DNA of 64,000 nucleotides from Acidaminobacter sp. (GCF_030247605.1 NZ_JAOTSB010000010.1:32147-96146); one strand, 5' to 3'. Counted from the stretch's first letter, positions 10,195 through 20,386 are shown. Notes: generated from the sequence alone by a model not told the origin. Made by a program: numbers and translations.

Positions 10195-10906
10195 AGCCGT
10201 AGCAACCTCCCAACTCATCCCTGACGATCACGCCATTGTTAAGCGCTATAACGCGCTGCTGCATGACATCAACGATATTCTTGTCGTGAGTTGCCATGAG
10301 GATGGTCGTTCCCCTCTGGTTGATCTGCCTGAGAAGCTTCATGATTTCCCAGGAGGTGTCCGGGTCCAGGTTCCCCGTAGGTTCATCCGCTATCAGTATC
10401 GGCGGATTGTTGATCATAGCCCGCGCGATGGAAACACGCTGCTGCTCACCGCCGGACAGCTGATGCGGGTATAACTTGTGCTTGTCCGCCAGCCCCACAA
10501 TGCTGAGAACCATAGGCACCTGCCTTCGGATATCACGATCTTTAGCCTCTATGATCTCCATGGCAAAGGCGACATTCTCGTATACCGTCTTGTTGGGCAG
10601 CAGCCTGAAATCCTGAAACACCACGCCGAGCTGGCGCCTCAGAAAAGGCACCTTCCTCCGGTGCATATTGGAGACTTTTTGCCCGCAAACGTAAATTTTA
10701 CCGGCGGTCGCGTCATATTCCTTTAGCAATAACTTGATAAATGTCGATTTACCGGCACCTGATGGACCTACGACGAAAATAAACTCTCCCTTTCGGACAT
10801 CCAGATCAATGTCCTTCAGCGCCTCGTGCCCATTATCAAAACGGACCGTGACACCTTCCAGGCGAATCTGCGGAAGATCTTCCGGCAAGCGATCCGCAAA
10901 ATGCAT
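10184..10906 (-). CDS. ftsE: FtsE, cell-division ATP-binding protein
   Basis: A 240-residue ABC ATPase: Walker [10 protein letters not shown] (about residues 43-51), Q-loop VFQDFRLLP, signature [15 protein letters not shown], Walker [13 protein letters not shown] and H-loop MATHD. The next gene is ftsX with overlapping ends, which fixes the assignment over other small ABC ATPases. The ATG is preceded by GAGGAG. The C-terminus ends in an unusual cysteine pair (GGCYGCED). It heads the operon ftsE-ftsX-M23-ctpA-permease, a set that couples septation to wall cleavage. Confidence 0.97.
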   Translation of the reverse strand: MHFADRLPEDLPQIRLEGVTVRFDNGHEALKDIDLDVRKGEFIFVVGPSGAGKSTFIKLLLKEYDATAGKIYVCGQKVSNMHRRKVPFLRRQLGVVFQDFRLLPNKTVYENVAFAMEIIEAKDRDIRRQVPMVLSIVGLADKHKLYPHQLSGGEQQRVSIARAMINNPPILIADEPTGNLDPDTSWEIMKLLRQINQRGTTILMATHDKNIVDVMQQRVIALNNGVIVRDELGGCYGCED

Positions 10907-11093
10907 GGTTCATCACTCCTCATAGACTCGTAGACGCCACTGGCATTACGTTCAGCGCTCTCATTCACTTTTACATCACTACTATTCTATCTTAATCACA
11001 GACATAAGAAAAGCGAACATTCAAAAAAACCATATGAAGCCGAGGTTACAGTTCAATGACACCCTCTTTATGAAAGAGAAAAAAAGTCAACCC

Positions 11094-11122
11094 TTGCCAA
11101 TTCACCCGGGAATGCCTATGAT
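11094..11122 (+). promoter_or_regulatory. promoter of 5-formyl-THF cyclo-ligase gene
   Basis: TTGCCA (11094-11099), a 17-nt spacer and TATGAT (11117-11122) lie 37 nt before the ATG. This is a clear sigma-A-type promoter. Confidence 0.8.
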
Positions 11123-11158
11123 GGAGTTAGGTCATTCAATTATACGAGGAGGATTACC

Positions 11159-11755
11159 ATGGATAAACAAACACTGCGCGCGGATATTCTTGCGCGACGA
11201 GGCAGTCTTTCTGAAGAAGAGCTTGACGCCAAGAGCGCTCAAATACTCGATCAGCTGATTCACACGCCACTGCTGGACAACGCCAAAACTGTCATGATCT
11301 TCATGGATTTCAAAGATGAAGTCCGCACCGCAGGCATAATTGAGCACTTGTGGAAAACCGGCAAAACACCGGTGGTGCCTAGAGTCAACAAAAAGGCGGA
11401 CCGTTTGGATTTGTATTCAATCAAATCCTTCGACGATTTGGTCCGATCCTCTTTCGGAATTCTTGAGCCCCCAAAAGATCGACTGCCGGACATCGAACCC
11501 ATAGATCTGGATCTTATCTTGTCCCCGGGTGTCGTTTTTGATGTCATGGGCAACCGGATCGGGTACGGGGCAGGTTATTACGACAAGCTTCTCCCACACG
11601 TTCGCACGGAATGTGTTGTCTGCGGCATAGCGTATGATCTGCAGATTGTCCCCAACGGTCTAATCCCTGTTGAACCCCACGACATTCCGCTGGATTATCT
11701 GATCACCGAACACAGGATTATTAGGACGCCGAACGCGGATTTGAAAGGCAAATAG
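11159..11755 (+). CDS. 5-formyltetrahydrofolate cyclo-ligase
   Basis: A 198-residue cytoplasmic enzyme (MTHFS/YgfA family) that converts 5-formyl-THF to 5,10-methenyl-THF with ATP, recovering folate for one-carbon metabolism. The substrate/ATP site motif GNRIGYGAGYYDKLL is at residues 131-145, preceded by the typical DLILSPGVVFD strand. An N-terminal Lys/Arg-rich helix fits the family. The ATG has GAGGAGG 7 nt upstream. It is a single plus-strand gene with its own promoter and a terminator shared with the convergent Lon-like gene. Confidence 0.95.
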   Translation: MDKQTLRADILARRGSLSEEELDAKSAQILDQLIHTPLLDNAKTVMIFMDFKDEVRTAGIIEHLWKTGKTPVVPRVNKKADRLDLYSIKSFDDLVRSSFGILEPPKDRLPDIEPIDLDLILSPGVVFDVMGNRIGYGAGYYDKLLPHVRTECVVCGIAYDLQIVPNGLIPVEPHDIPLDYLITEHRIIRTPNADLKGK

Positions 11756-11763
11756 AAATGCAA

Positions 11764-11816
11764 AACAGCCGAAGAAATGGATTAAATACACCCATTTCCT
11801 CGGCTGTTTATTTTTG
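11764..11816. terminator. bidirectional terminator between convergent genes
   Basis: ACAGCCGA(A)GAAATGG pairs with CCATTTCCTCGGCTGT across a short A/T loop. T-rich tails follow on both strands (TTTATTTTT on plus, TTTT on minus). It serves the cyclo-ligase gene and the opposing Lon-like gene. Confidence 0.8.
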
Positions 11817-11869
11817 ATATCAGCGTTCAAATGCCACGTTCAGGACTTCCAACCTCAATTGACCTGATT

Positions 11870-14494
11870 TTACTTTAAAGACTTGTCCTCTTCGTCTTCT
11901 TCGTCCTCATCTTCCACAGGCTCTTCAATGGGCAGCTGACCAGGAATCGGTCCGGGGTCACCTTCTCCATCTTCATTAATGTCGTCCTTTCCGCTCCCGC
12001 TTCCGTTGCCATTGCCATTAACCGGATCACTGTCTTTCCCATTTCCAGCGCCTTCTTTTTCCTCATCCTCAGCTTTAATGGCCTTGGATACCCGAAGGGC
12101 TTCAAGTTCCGCCGGCGAAGGCTTGATCAGCTCCTGCAGCTTCCGGTTGACGCGGTCATACACGGAATCCTTGGTGTATGAGCCATCCGGATACATAGTG
12201 CCAGCTTGAATGCCCGTCAGGATTTCAATACCTTCATCGATGTTATGAACAGAATAGATATGGAATGTCCCGGCTTTTACCGCATCAATGATTTCTTCTG
12301 ACAGCATCAGATTTTTTACATTCTGGTGAGGGATGATGACGCCCTGTTCACCATTTAAGCCTTTCAGCTTACACACTTTGAAGTAACCGTGAATTTTCTC
12401 GTTAACCCCGCCAATAGGTTGAATTTCCCCGCGCTGGTTGACAGAACCTGTAACGGCTACGGACTGCCGTATAGGAATCTCAGACAAACTGGACAGCAGG
12501 GCATACAATTCCGTACTGGAGGCAGAGTCGCCGTCAATGCCCGAATACAGCTGCTCAAAGACTATACTGGCTGTCAGGGCCAAAGGCTTATCCTGAGCGA
12601 ACTTATGACCCAGGTAGCCCGATATGATCATAACCCCTTTGTCATGGATCGCGCCGCTGGTCCGCGCCTCGCGTTCAATATTGATGATCCCCGCTCTCCC
12701 GCGATAAGTTGAAACTGTGATCTTGGTCGGCTTCCCGAACTGATACTGCCCGGAGCCGGTGACCGCCAAACCATTGATCTCGCCAATCTTTTCACCGGAG
12801 ACATCCAGGAGATAGTCCCCGTTCTCAAACATTTCAAGGACCTTTTCTTCAATTTTATTGTTGCGCTTCTCAATCATTTCCAGCGCAATGTCGACGTGCT
12901 TTGACTCGACGATCTCTGCGCCGTCCTCATCTGCCCAACTGTCTGCCTCATAAATTAAGTCTACCAGTTTGTTCAGATGTGAGCTCAGCTTGTTCTGATC
13001 ATCCGCCAGCCTCGAGCTCTGCTCAATGACCCGTCCTACCGCGCACCTGCTGAAATGCCTTAGTCCGTCTTCATGACAATGCTTAGCGATAAACCGCGCG
13101 ATTTTGTCAATATTGTCCTCATTTCGGTCCATTTCAATATCAAAATCTGCCATAACCTTAAACAGTTTTCGAAATTCCTCATCATAATAATACAGCAGCT
13201 GGTAGGTATACTGATCCCCAATGAGTATGATCTTGACATCCAGCGGTATTGGCTGAGGTTTCAATGTTGTTGAGACAATGGCGCCCATTTGACTACCCAG
13301 GGACTCAATGGTGATCTCATCATCCAGAAGCGCTCTCATCAGACCCTTCCAGGCGTATGGCATTGTCAAAATGTCCTTGGCCAGAACGATCAGGTACCCC
13401 CCATTCGCTTCGTGCAGCAAGCCCGGTTTGATCATGGTAAAGTCCGTCTTTAATACCCCGAGCTCGTTCTTATATTCAATGCCCCCAAGCAAGTTGTAGT
13501 ACGTCGGATTCGATGCAAAGACAACCGGAGCGTGCTCCTTACCGTCATTGTTCACAAACTGGTTGATGGCATATCGGTCAAAAAAGGACTCGCTGCTCCT
13601 TGGCATAAGTGCCGCCAGAGGGCCCGTTGCCTGTTCCTCGCCGCCATCATTTTTGAATCTTTCCAAATTCTCCACAATATCATCAATCAAAAAATTCAAA
13701 TACTGCACAATGGCATCGTTGTCGCGATATTTGTCAAACATCTCAGACAGGTGAAAAGTCGCGATCCCTCTCCCTGTCTTGGCGTCGAGGTCCAGCATTT
13801 TCTGACGGAACTGCTCTTCCGCGCCTCTCAAACGGTTGAAGAGGTCTGAGGTTTCAATGCTCAGCCTTGCGGACTCGGATTTCAGTTTCTCGAAATCCTC
13901 TTCTGTCAGATTTCTATACTCTTCCTCAGTCATAGGCTCATTATTTTTTAACGGGATGCTGATCAGCCCCCGTTCATTTTGCGCAAAGCGAAAACCATAT
14001 TTCTCTCCGATCTCATTGAGTTCATCAATGATGACCTGAGTATTCTCAGAGTACTCCTGAAGCAATCCCGCGCGGTCATTCTCATAATCTTTTCCAGAAA
14101 AAGCGTTAGAGATTTCCTTCTTGAGAAAACTGATTATAAACCCCATGCTCTTAATGAATTCTTTTCCTTCACCCGGCGGCAGACCAATGGCGATTGGCGT
14201 CCGTGCCACTTTGAAGTTGTTGACATACAGCCAGTCCTTTGGCGGTGTTCGAAGTTTTGCAGCCGCGTCGGAGAGATGGCGAACAAGGCTGTTCCTCCCG
14301 GTGCCCCAGCTTCCTCCCACATAAATGTTATAGCCTTTTCTCTTCATTTTGAGTCCAAATTTAACGGCTTCCACAGCACGGTCCTGACCCATTATAGCTT
14401 TTAACGGTTCAAGCTCCTCCGTCGTCTCAAAAGGCAGACAATTCAAATCACAGGCTCTGGTCAATTGATGCGGTTCCAATTCGTATTTTCTCAT
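11870..14494 (-). CDS. Lon-like ATP-dependent protease (AAA_32 / Lon_C family)
   Basis: The product of about 874 residues is related to Lon but lacks the classical LAN domain. The N-terminal AAA region carries a P-loop-like GGSWGTGRNSL in which Arg replaces the usual Lys, and helical inserts follow (about 150-300). The C-terminal Lon proteolytic domain has the Ser-Lys dyad: Ser657 in IDGDSASSTE and Lys700 in PIGGVNEKIH. The ATG at 14494 is chosen because GGGAGGAGG lies 8 nt upstream. The final ~70 residues form an unusual low-complexity tail: a GNGNGSGSG linker, then an acidic EDEDEEDEED run. The protein is cytoplasmic and probably degrades misfolded proteins; substrates cannot be inferred. 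Confidence 0.9.
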   Translation of the reverse strand: MRKYELEPHQLTRACDLNCLPFETTEELEPLKAIMGQDRAVEAVKFGLKMKRKGYNIYVGGSWGTGRNSLVRHLSDAAAKLRTPPKDWLYVNNFKVARTPIAIGLPPGEGKEFIKSMGFIISFLKKEISNAFSGKDYENDRAGLLQEYSENTQVIIDELNEIGEKYGFRFAQNERGLISIPLKNNEPMTEEEYRNLTEEDFEKLKSESARLSIETSDLFNRLRGAEEQFRQKMLDLDAKTGRGIATFHLSEMFDKYRDNDAIVQYLNFLIDDIVENLERFKNDGGEEQATGPLAALMPRSSESFFDRYAINQFVNNDGKEHAPVVFASNPTYYNLLGGIEYKNELGVLKTDFTMIKPGLLHEANGGYLIVLAKDILTMPYAWKGLMRALLDDEITIESLGSQMGAIVSTTLKPQPIPLDVKIILIGDQYTYQLLYYYDEEFRKLFKVMADFDIEMDRNEDNIDKIARFIAKHCHEDGLRHFSRCAVGRVIEQSSRLADDQNKLSSHLNKLVDLIYEADSWADEDGAEIVESKHVDIALEMIEKRNNKIEEKVLEMFENGDYLLDVSGEKIGEINGLAVTGSGQYQFGKPTKITVSTYRGRAGIINIEREARTSGAIHDKGVMIISGYLGHKFAQDKPLALTASIVFEQLYSGIDGDSASSTELYALLSSLSEIPIRQSVAVTGSVNQRGEIQPIGGVNEKIHGYFKVCKLKGLNGEQGVIIPHQNVKNLMLSEEIIDAVKAGTFHIYSVHNIDEGIEILTGIQAGTMYPDGSYTKDSVYDRVNRKLQELIKPSPAELEALRVSKAIKAEDEEKEGAGNGKDSDPVNGNGNGSGSGKDDINEDGEGDPGPIPGQLPIEEPVEDEDEEDEEDKSLK

Positions 14495-14565
14495 CACTTG
14501 TTCCTCCTCCCTTGACATGGTCGTTTATACCCTGCAAAAAAAGACTATAACCTCGAAAATAAATG

Positions 14566-14622
14566 AAAAAAGAAGTTGGCTCACCGGAGATCGATTTTTT
14601 ACGTCCCGGCTGCACCAACTTC
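14566..14622 (-). terminator. terminator after the S1-domain gene
   Basis: On the minus strand GAAGTTGG (14622-14615) and CCAACTTC (14579-14572) pair around a 35-nt loop, followed by TTTTTT (14571-14566). It lies just past the S1-domain gene stop. Confidence 0.6.
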
Positions 14623-14640
14623 CCCGTATTCATTTAACTT

Positions 14641-15816
14641 CTATTTCAAAAAATCTTTGAATTTGTCGCCGAACAGATCCCCAAGCGTCGAAGTCGCGCT
14701 TGGCGCCTCTTCCTCTTCTTCAACATAAGCGGTATATGCATCCTCATCATTGTCCTGAGCGGCTTTAATGCTCAGCGAAATGCGCTGCTGCTCTGCGTCA
14801 ATGCCAAGTATTTTAACTTTGACCTCTTGTCCAACGGACAGAACATCAGAAGGTTTTTCCACTCTAGCGTCTGAAATCTGAGAAACGTGAACCAGACCTT
14901 CAAGTCCATCCGCGAGCTCCACAAAAGCGCCGAATGGCTGAAGTCTTCTAATAACTCCTGTTACGATCTCATCCACATGATAATGCTCATTGACTGAGCT
15001 CCACGGATTATTTACATAATCTGCTAATCGAAGCGAAATTCTGTGCTTTTCCGGATCGACATTAAGGACAGTAACTTTGACTCTGTCTCCAACGGACACA
15101 ACTTCAGAGGCACTCTTAACGCGCTTCCAGGAAAGCTCGCTCAAATGCACGAGGCCGTCCACGCCGCCAATATCAACGAAGGCACCAAAGTCCGCAAGAC
15201 GTCTGACAACACCCTCTACCGTTTCTCCAGGTTGAAGTGTCTTGTAGATGTCTTCTTCTTTGAGCGCACGCTGAGCTTCGAGGTACTTTCTGCCCGAAAC
15301 CACAAAGTCTTTCTTGTTTCTTACTTCAATAGCTACGACATCCATGGTCTCACCGACCACTTGATTCAGATCTTCGACGCGTTCCAGGCGAACCTGTGAT
15401 GCCGGCATGAAGAATCGAACACCTTTAAATTTGCCGACGACGCCGCCCTTCACCACTTCGGTGACCTTTACATGAAGCGGAAGTCCGCTTTCGAGGGACT
15501 GGTTGATTTCTTCCCAGACATCGAGCGCCACCGCGCGTTTTCTTGAAAGGACGACATTGCCTTGCCCGTCGTCTTCCTTAAGTACAACGAACTGCATTTT
15601 GGTGCCGACCTGGACGCTCTCAATGGACGAACCATCTTCAAAATCCATTTCACTCTTTGGCATCACGCCGTCTGTCATAAGCTCCAGATTGACGACCAGT
15701 TCTTCTCCATTGTTGGACATGACTGTGCCCTCAACGCAATCACCCTGGTTCAGACGCGTCATCGATTTATCGATATCGCCCATGAGCTCTTCCATTGTCA
15801 TCTCATTTTCCGTCAT
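14641..15816 (-). CDS. S1 RNA-binding domain protein (RpsA/YpfD-like)
   Basis: The product of about 391 residues is made of four consecutive S1 domains at roughly 25-95, 110-175, 190-260 and 275-345. The last two are the best conserved, with ADFGAFVDIGGVDGLVHLSE and QPFGAFVELADGLEGLVHVS. It ends in an acidic linker and a short GDKFKDFLK tail. Proteins of this size in Firmicutes resemble ribosomal protein S1 but are often dispensable; they bind RNA and may aid translation or RNA turnover. The ATG at 15816 is chosen (AAGGGGTGG 5 nt upstream). It appears to be a single-gene unit. Confidence 0.9.
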   Translation of the reverse strand: MTENEMTMEELMGDIDKSMTRLNQGDCVEGTVMSNNGEELVVNLELMTDGVMPKSEMDFEDGSSIESVQVGTKMQFVVLKEDDGQGNVVLSRKRAVALDVWEEINQSLESGLPLHVKVTEVVKGGVVGKFKGVRFFMPASQVRLERVEDLNQVVGETMDVVAIEVRNKKDFVVSGRKYLEAQRALKEEDIYKTLQPGETVEGVVRRLADFGAFVDIGGVDGLVHLSELSWKRVKSASEVVSVGDRVKVTVLNVDPEKHRISLRLADYVNNPWSSVNEHYHVDEIVTGVIRRLQPFGAFVELADGLEGLVHVSQISDARVEKPSDVLSVGQEVKVKILGIDAEQQRISLSIKAAQDNDEDAYTAYVEEEEEAPSATSTLGDLFGDKFKDFLK

Positions 15817-15921
15817 CAGTTCCACCCCTTGTATCATTCAGAATACTCTTATTATACAGGACTTACCCGAATCGGTCAAACGCCCCCGCCGACGTGCAGT
15901 CATTTTATTCCATTTTCAAAG

Positions 15922-15972
15922 CAAAAAGAAAGTGCCGCATTGATGCCGGATTACCCGACACCCTTTGCGGCA
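15922..15972 (-). terminator. terminator of the ilv operon
   Basis: On the minus strand GTGCCGCA...TGCGGCAC (15972-15965 with 15939-15932) forms an 8-bp stem with a structured loop, followed by TTTCTTTTTG. It lies about 50 nt past ilvB. Confidence 0.75.
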
Positions 15973-16023
15973 CCTGACTTGTTGTTTCTTCCATACAATG
16001 CTTATTAATTTATCAACCTCAAA

Positions 16024-17715
16024 TTAAAGACTGTCGGCAGGCGGTACCAGGTCCGCTTCTTCCCAGTCTTCTATGGAGTCTGAGATGGACTTGCCGGGAG
16101 GGATGATTGGTAGAACATTGATGTTGGTATTCAGTTCAACGACAATCAAATTGGCTGCCGAATCTAAAGCAGCAGCATCCACGGCCTCCGAAAATGCCTC
16201 AGGCGTATATACCACTTTTCCCTTTAATCCAAATGCACTGGCCAGTTTCTCAAAATCAATGATGTCCTTAATGTCCGTTTCGCTGTAAACCCCGCTCTGG
16301 AACATTTTCTGCCATTGTCGGACCATGCCGAGGGCATTGTTTTTGAAGAGAATGATGTCCACTTTTATGCCATGCTCTGCCAGGGACGCCAGCTCGTTCA
16401 TGTTCATCCTGAAGCTGCCGTCACCGGTGATCAGATAAACTTTTTTGTGAGGGCAGGCAACTTTAGCGCCTATCGCGGCACCCAGACCGAAGCCCATTGT
16501 GCCGAGTCCGCCTGAGGTCACCCAGTTTCTGATGCCCTGAAACTCGAGATACTGGGCTGCCCACATTTGATGCTGACCGACATCTGTCGCAAAGAGCGTA
16601 TTTTCATCCATGCGCTCATTCAGTGCGCCAAATACGGTTTGAGGCGTCAAAGCGTATTTATTCTTGAATACCGGTTTTTCGTAATTCGAGATTTCCTTCA
16701 GCCAGGTTTCATGACGTCGCACGCCCAGTCGTTCTGCGATCTGGCGGATCATGGTTTTGACATCTCCGACCAGCGACAGTGCCACAGGAATATTTTTATC
16801 AATTTCAGTCTTGTCGACATCCAGATGAATTATTTTTGCCTGCTGCGCAAACTTGGACGGATCTCCGATCACCCGGTCGCTGAATCTCGCGCCTATGGTC
16901 AGGATCACATCTGCTTCATTCATCATCCGGTTGGCGATCTTAGAACCGTGCATACCGGCAAGGCCAAAGGAAAGCAGATGGTTTCTGGGGAAATTTCCAA
17001 GGCCCATCAACGTATTGAGCACAGGGGCATCGAGGGATTCCGCCAGCAATTTTAACTCCGGCTCACTGCCGGACAATCTGACACCTCCGCCGGCATAGAT
17101 CAGCGGACGCTGGGCTTTTTCGAACAATGCGGCAACCTGATCAAGCTGAGCTTCATCCAGGCCGTGCAGTGTTTCATGAGTCTTGCGAAGCTCTCTGGAC
17201 ATTTCCGGTGTCCACTCCGAAAGGAAGAAATCTTTCGGAATATCGACGAGCACCGGACCGGGTCTGCCCGAAACCGCAATTTCCATGGCTTCAATTAAAG
17301 TCGGAATCAAATCCTTCATGGAGCGCACCAGCACATTGTGCTTGGTGATGGACATGGTAATACCGGTGATGTCGATCTCCTGGAAGGAATCCAGCCCCAG
17401 CAGTCCGCTTGGTACCTGACCTGCGAGAACGACCAACGGAATGGAATCGATAAATGCCGTGGCAATGCCCGTGACGGTATTTGTCGCGCCCGGTCCTGAA
17501 GTCACAAAACAGACACCCACATTTCCGGTGGCTCTTGCATAACCATCGGCCGCATGCACGACATGCTGCTCGTGGGTGAGGCGGATATGATGAATTTGAT
17601 CCTGATATTTATACAGCTCGTGATAGAGCGGTATGACGGCGCCGCCGGGGTAACCGAAGACCGTTCCCACGCCAGCGTCAATGAGAGTTTTGATTATAGC
17701 TTCCGCGCCATTCAC
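16024..17715 (-). CDS. ilvB: acetolactate synthase large subunit
   Basis: A 563-residue TPP/FAD enzyme that condenses two pyruvates (or pyruvate and 2-oxobutyrate), the first common step of valine/leucine and isoleucine synthesis. Features are the N-terminal TPP glutamate in THEQHVVHAADGYARATG (about residue 48), the FAD region FGLAGMHGSKIANRMMNEAD, and the C-terminal TPP-Mg motif GDGSFRMNMNELASLAEHG ending in NN. The GTG start has AGGAGG 8 nt upstream and follows ilvD by 12 nt. It is the last gene of the operon, far from its small ACT subunit at the head. Confidence 0.96.
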   Translation of the reverse strand: MNGAEAIIKTLIDAGVGTVFGYPGGAVIPLYHELYKYQDQIHHIRLTHEQHVVHAADGYARATGNVGVCFVTSGPGATNTVTGIATAFIDSIPLVVLAGQVPSGLLGLDSFQEIDITGITMSITKHNVLVRSMKDLIPTLIEAMEIAVSGRPGPVLVDIPKDFFLSEWTPEMSRELRKTHETLHGLDEAQLDQVAALFEKAQRPLIYAGGGVRLSGSEPELKLLAESLDAPVLNTLMGLGNFPRNHLLSFGLAGMHGSKIANRMMNEADVILTIGARFSDRVIGDPSKFAQQAKIIHLDVDKTEIDKNIPVALSLVGDVKTMIRQIAERLGVRRHETWLKEISNYEKPVFKNKYALTPQTVFGALNERMDENTLFATDVGQHQMWAAQYLEFQGIRNWVTSGGLGTMGFGLGAAIGAKVACPHKKVYLITGDGSFRMNMNELASLAEHGIKVDIILFKNNALGMVRQWQKMFQSGVYSETDIKDIIDFEKLASAFGLKGKVVYTPEAFSEAVDAAALDSAANLIVVELNTNINVLPIIPPGKSISDSIEDWEEADLVPPADSL

Positions 17716-17727
17716 AAGCGGTTCCTC

Positions 17728-19380
17728 CTAACGGCAAATCGCGCCCTTGGATGCAGAGGTGACGCTTGCCCTGTATTTTTTGAGATATCCGGTGACCGGT
17801 TTTTCCGGAGCAGACCAGTTTGCCTTGCGCGCCTCCCAAACTTCAGGCTCGACGTCGACATTCAAGGTGCCTTTGTCGAGGTCAAAGGAGATGGTATCGC
17901 CTTCAGCGACAAAAGCGATTGGACCGCCTTCGTAGGCTTCAGGTGAAATGTGGCCAATAGCGCCGCCACGGGTTGCGCCCGAGAAGCGGCCATCCGTCAG
18001 CAATGCCACATGCTCGTCCAGGCCGAGCCCGCTGAGGGTCGAGGTAGGCGCCAGCATTTCGCGCATGCCCGGGCCGCCCTTTGGACCTTCATAGCGGATG
18101 ACGATTATATCGCCTTTTTCAATCTTGCCTGAAAGCAGTGCCGCTGTAGCGTTTTCCTCGGATTCGAAAACTCTGGCACGCCCTTCAAATTTTCTCATTT
18201 TTGGAGAGACTGCCGATTGTTTCACAACTGCGCCTTCCGGCGCAATATTGCCAAACAGGATTTTTATGCCGCCCTGCTCAGAATAAGGAGCATCTGTTTT
18301 AGCGATGACCTTCCCATCCGGCAATTTGGCTCTTGCGACTCTCGTTTCAAAGGTCCCGTCCACCGTTTGCTGGGTTAGATCAAAACGGCCAATTGCCCCA
18401 AGGGCTTTGATCACCGTGCTGATGCCGCCGGCATCGTGAAGGTCTTCGATATGGTAAGGGCCTGCAGGGCTTAATCTGCAGAGGTTTGGTGTTGTTTTGC
18501 TGATCTCGTCCACACGCCGGAGATCAAGAATGAAATCAAATTCAGCCGCTATTGCAGTCAAGTGGAGAATAGTGTTGCTGGAGCCGCCAAGGGCCATATC
18601 GACTGCAAGGGCATTTTCAAAGGCTTGCGGTGTCATGATCTGGCTCGGAGTCTTATTCTCCTGGAACAGGTTCATGACTGCTGCGCCAGCCATCTTCGCA
18701 AGTCGCGTGCGATCTGCGTAGACTGCCGGAATAGTGCCGTTTCCAGAGAGTCCCATGCCCAGAGCCTCTGTAAGGCAGTTCATGGAGTTCGCGGTGAACA
18801 TACCCGAGCAAGAGCCGCAAGTCGGGCAGGCGCTGTTTTCGAGATCATCGATCTCCTCGTCGCTCATGCTCCCTTGGGAGTGTCGGCCAACACCTTCGAA
18901 AACGGTCGTCAAGTCAGTTACTTTGTCTTTAGTCTTGCCGGCAAGCATCGCGCCGCCGCTGACGATGACAGTTGGGATGTCCAGTCTGGCTGCAGCCATC
19001 AGGGCCGCAGGTACCGTCTTGTCGCAGTTTGGAATGATGACGAGAGCATCAAAGGCGTGGGCGATCACCATGGTTTCAATGGAGTCAGCAATCAGTTCAC
19101 GGCTTGGAAGGCTGTATCTCATGCCTCTGTGTCCCATGGCTATGCCGTCGCATACAGCGATGAAAGGCGCAGCAATAGGCATGCCGCCGTTCATCAGAAC
19201 GCCTTCTTTGACTGCCAGGACCAGCTTGTCGAGGTGTGTATGTCCAGGAACGATTTCGTTATGGCCATGAAGAATGCCGACGAGCGGACGCTCGATCTGC
19301 TCGTTGGTGAGGCCAAGGGCTTTGAGAAGAGAGCGGTGTGGCGCTCTCTCCACACCGCTCTTCATAGCGGAGCTCTTCAC
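17728..19380 (-). CDS. ilvD: dihydroxy-acid dehydratase
   Basis: A 550-residue Fe-S dehydratase acting third in branched-chain amino acid synthesis (2,3-dihydroxy acid to 2-oxo acid). Cluster cysteines are in IPNCDKTVPA and ACPTCGSCSGMFTANSMNC. The C-terminal DGRFSGATRG motif of the IlvD/Edd family is intact. The GTG start lies one base after the ilvC stop, and its ribosome site (GGAGGTGAAA) is inside the end of ilvC, so the two are tightly coupled. Confidence 0.97.
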   Translation of the reverse strand: MKSSAMKSGVERAPHRSLLKALGLTNEQIERPLVGILHGHNEIVPGHTHLDKLVLAVKEGVLMNGGMPIAAPFIAVCDGIAMGHRGMRYSLPSRELIADSIETMVIAHAFDALVIIPNCDKTVPAALMAAARLDIPTVIVSGGAMLAGKTKDKVTDLTTVFEGVGRHSQGSMSDEEIDDLENSACPTCGSCSGMFTANSMNCLTEALGMGLSGNGTIPAVYADRTRLAKMAGAAVMNLFQENKTPSQIMTPQAFENALAVDMALGGSSNTILHLTAIAAEFDFILDLRRVDEISKTTPNLCRLSPAGPYHIEDLHDAGGISTVIKALGAIGRFDLTQQTVDGTFETRVARAKLPDGKVIAKTDAPYSEQGGIKILFGNIAPEGAVVKQSAVSPKMRKFEGRARVFESEENATAALLSGKIEKGDIIVIRYEGPKGGPGMREMLAPTSTLSGLGLDEHVALLTDGRFSGATRGGAIGHISPEAYEGGPIAFVAEGDTISFDLDKGTLNVDVEPEVWEARKANWSAPEKPVTGYLKKYRASVTSASKGAICR

Positions 19381-19381
19381 T

Positions 19382-20386
19382 TTATTTCACCTCCGACTGT
19401 CTGATCCACGACATCATAGAACGCAGATTCTTGCCTGTTTCGACAATCGGGTGCTCAAGTTCAGCAGCTTTAATTTTATTGAAAATCGGACGGCCTTTTT
19501 CGTTTTCTTCGATCCATGCTTTAGCGAATTGGCCGCTTTGGATTTCAGCAAGAACTTTCTTCATTTCAGCGCGAGCTGCATCGTTAATGATGCGCTTGCC
19601 AATCATGTAATCGCCATACTCAGCCGTGTCGCTGACGCTGAAACGCATATTTTCAAAGCCGCCCTCATAAAGAAGGTCAACGATGAGCTTGAGTTCATGG
19701 AGACACTCGAAGTATGCAATTTCCTTTTGATAACCGGCTTCTACGAGTGTGTCAAATCCAGCTTTGACGAGCTCAGTCGCGCCGCCGCAAAGAACTGCCT
19801 GCTCACCAAAGAGGTCTGTTTCAGTTTCTTCTTTGAAAGTCGTCTCAAGAACGCCTGCTCTTGCAGCGCCAATGCCGGCCGCATAAGCAAGGGCTTTGTC
19901 GAGGGCTTTGCCGGTTGCATTCTGGTAAACTGCAACAAGCGCAGGAACGCCGCGACCTTCTTCGTAGACTCTTCTGACCAGGTGGCCAGGTCCTTTAGGT
20001 GCGATCATGAAAACATCAACATCAGCAGGTGGTACAATTTGTCCAAAGTGGATGCTGAAGCCGTGAGCGAAAACGAGAGATTTCCCGGCTGTGATGTGCT
20101 GCGCAATATGCTCGTCATAAACCTTCTTCTGGCGCTCGTCAGGAACGAGAATCATGACAACGTTTGCGACACGTGCTGCTTCTGAAACACTGACAGCTTT
20201 GAGCCCATCTGACTCAGCGCGCTTGACGGACGGGCTGCCTTCATAGAGACCAACCACGACATCAAATCCGCTCTCTTTTAGGTTCATGGCGTGAGCGCGG
20301 CCTTGGCTGCCATAGCCAATGACGGCGACTGTTTGACCTGCGAGTGCTTCTTTGGAAATTTCGTTTTCGTAATACATCTTTGCCAT
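19382..20386 (-). CDS. ilvC: ketol-acid reductoisomerase, class I
   Basis: A 334-residue enzyme converting acetolactate to 2,3-dihydroxyisovalerate with NADPH. The Rossmann motif [13 protein letters not shown] is near residue 24, and the metal-binding knot region has [12 protein letters not shown] and [12 protein letters not shown] with its acidic residues. Length fits the short class I form. AAGGAGG precedes the ATG. It sits between the ACT subunit and ilvD. Confidence 0.97.
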   Translation of the reverse strand: MAKMYYENEISKEALAGQTVAVIGYGSQGRAHAMNLKESGFDVVVGLYEGSPSVKRAESDGLKAVSVSEAARVANVVMILVPDERQKKVYDEHIAQHITAGKSLVFAHGFSIHFGQIVPPADVDVFMIAPKGPGHLVRRVYEEGRGVPALVAVYQNATGKALDKALAYAAGIGAARAGVLETTFKEETETDLFGEQAVLCGGATELVKAGFDTLVEAGYQKEIAYFECLHELKLIVDLLYEGGFENMRFSVSDTAEYGDYMIGKRIINDAARAEMKKVLAEIQSGQFAKAWIEENEKGRPIFNKIKAAELEHPIVETGKNLRSMMSWIRQSEVK

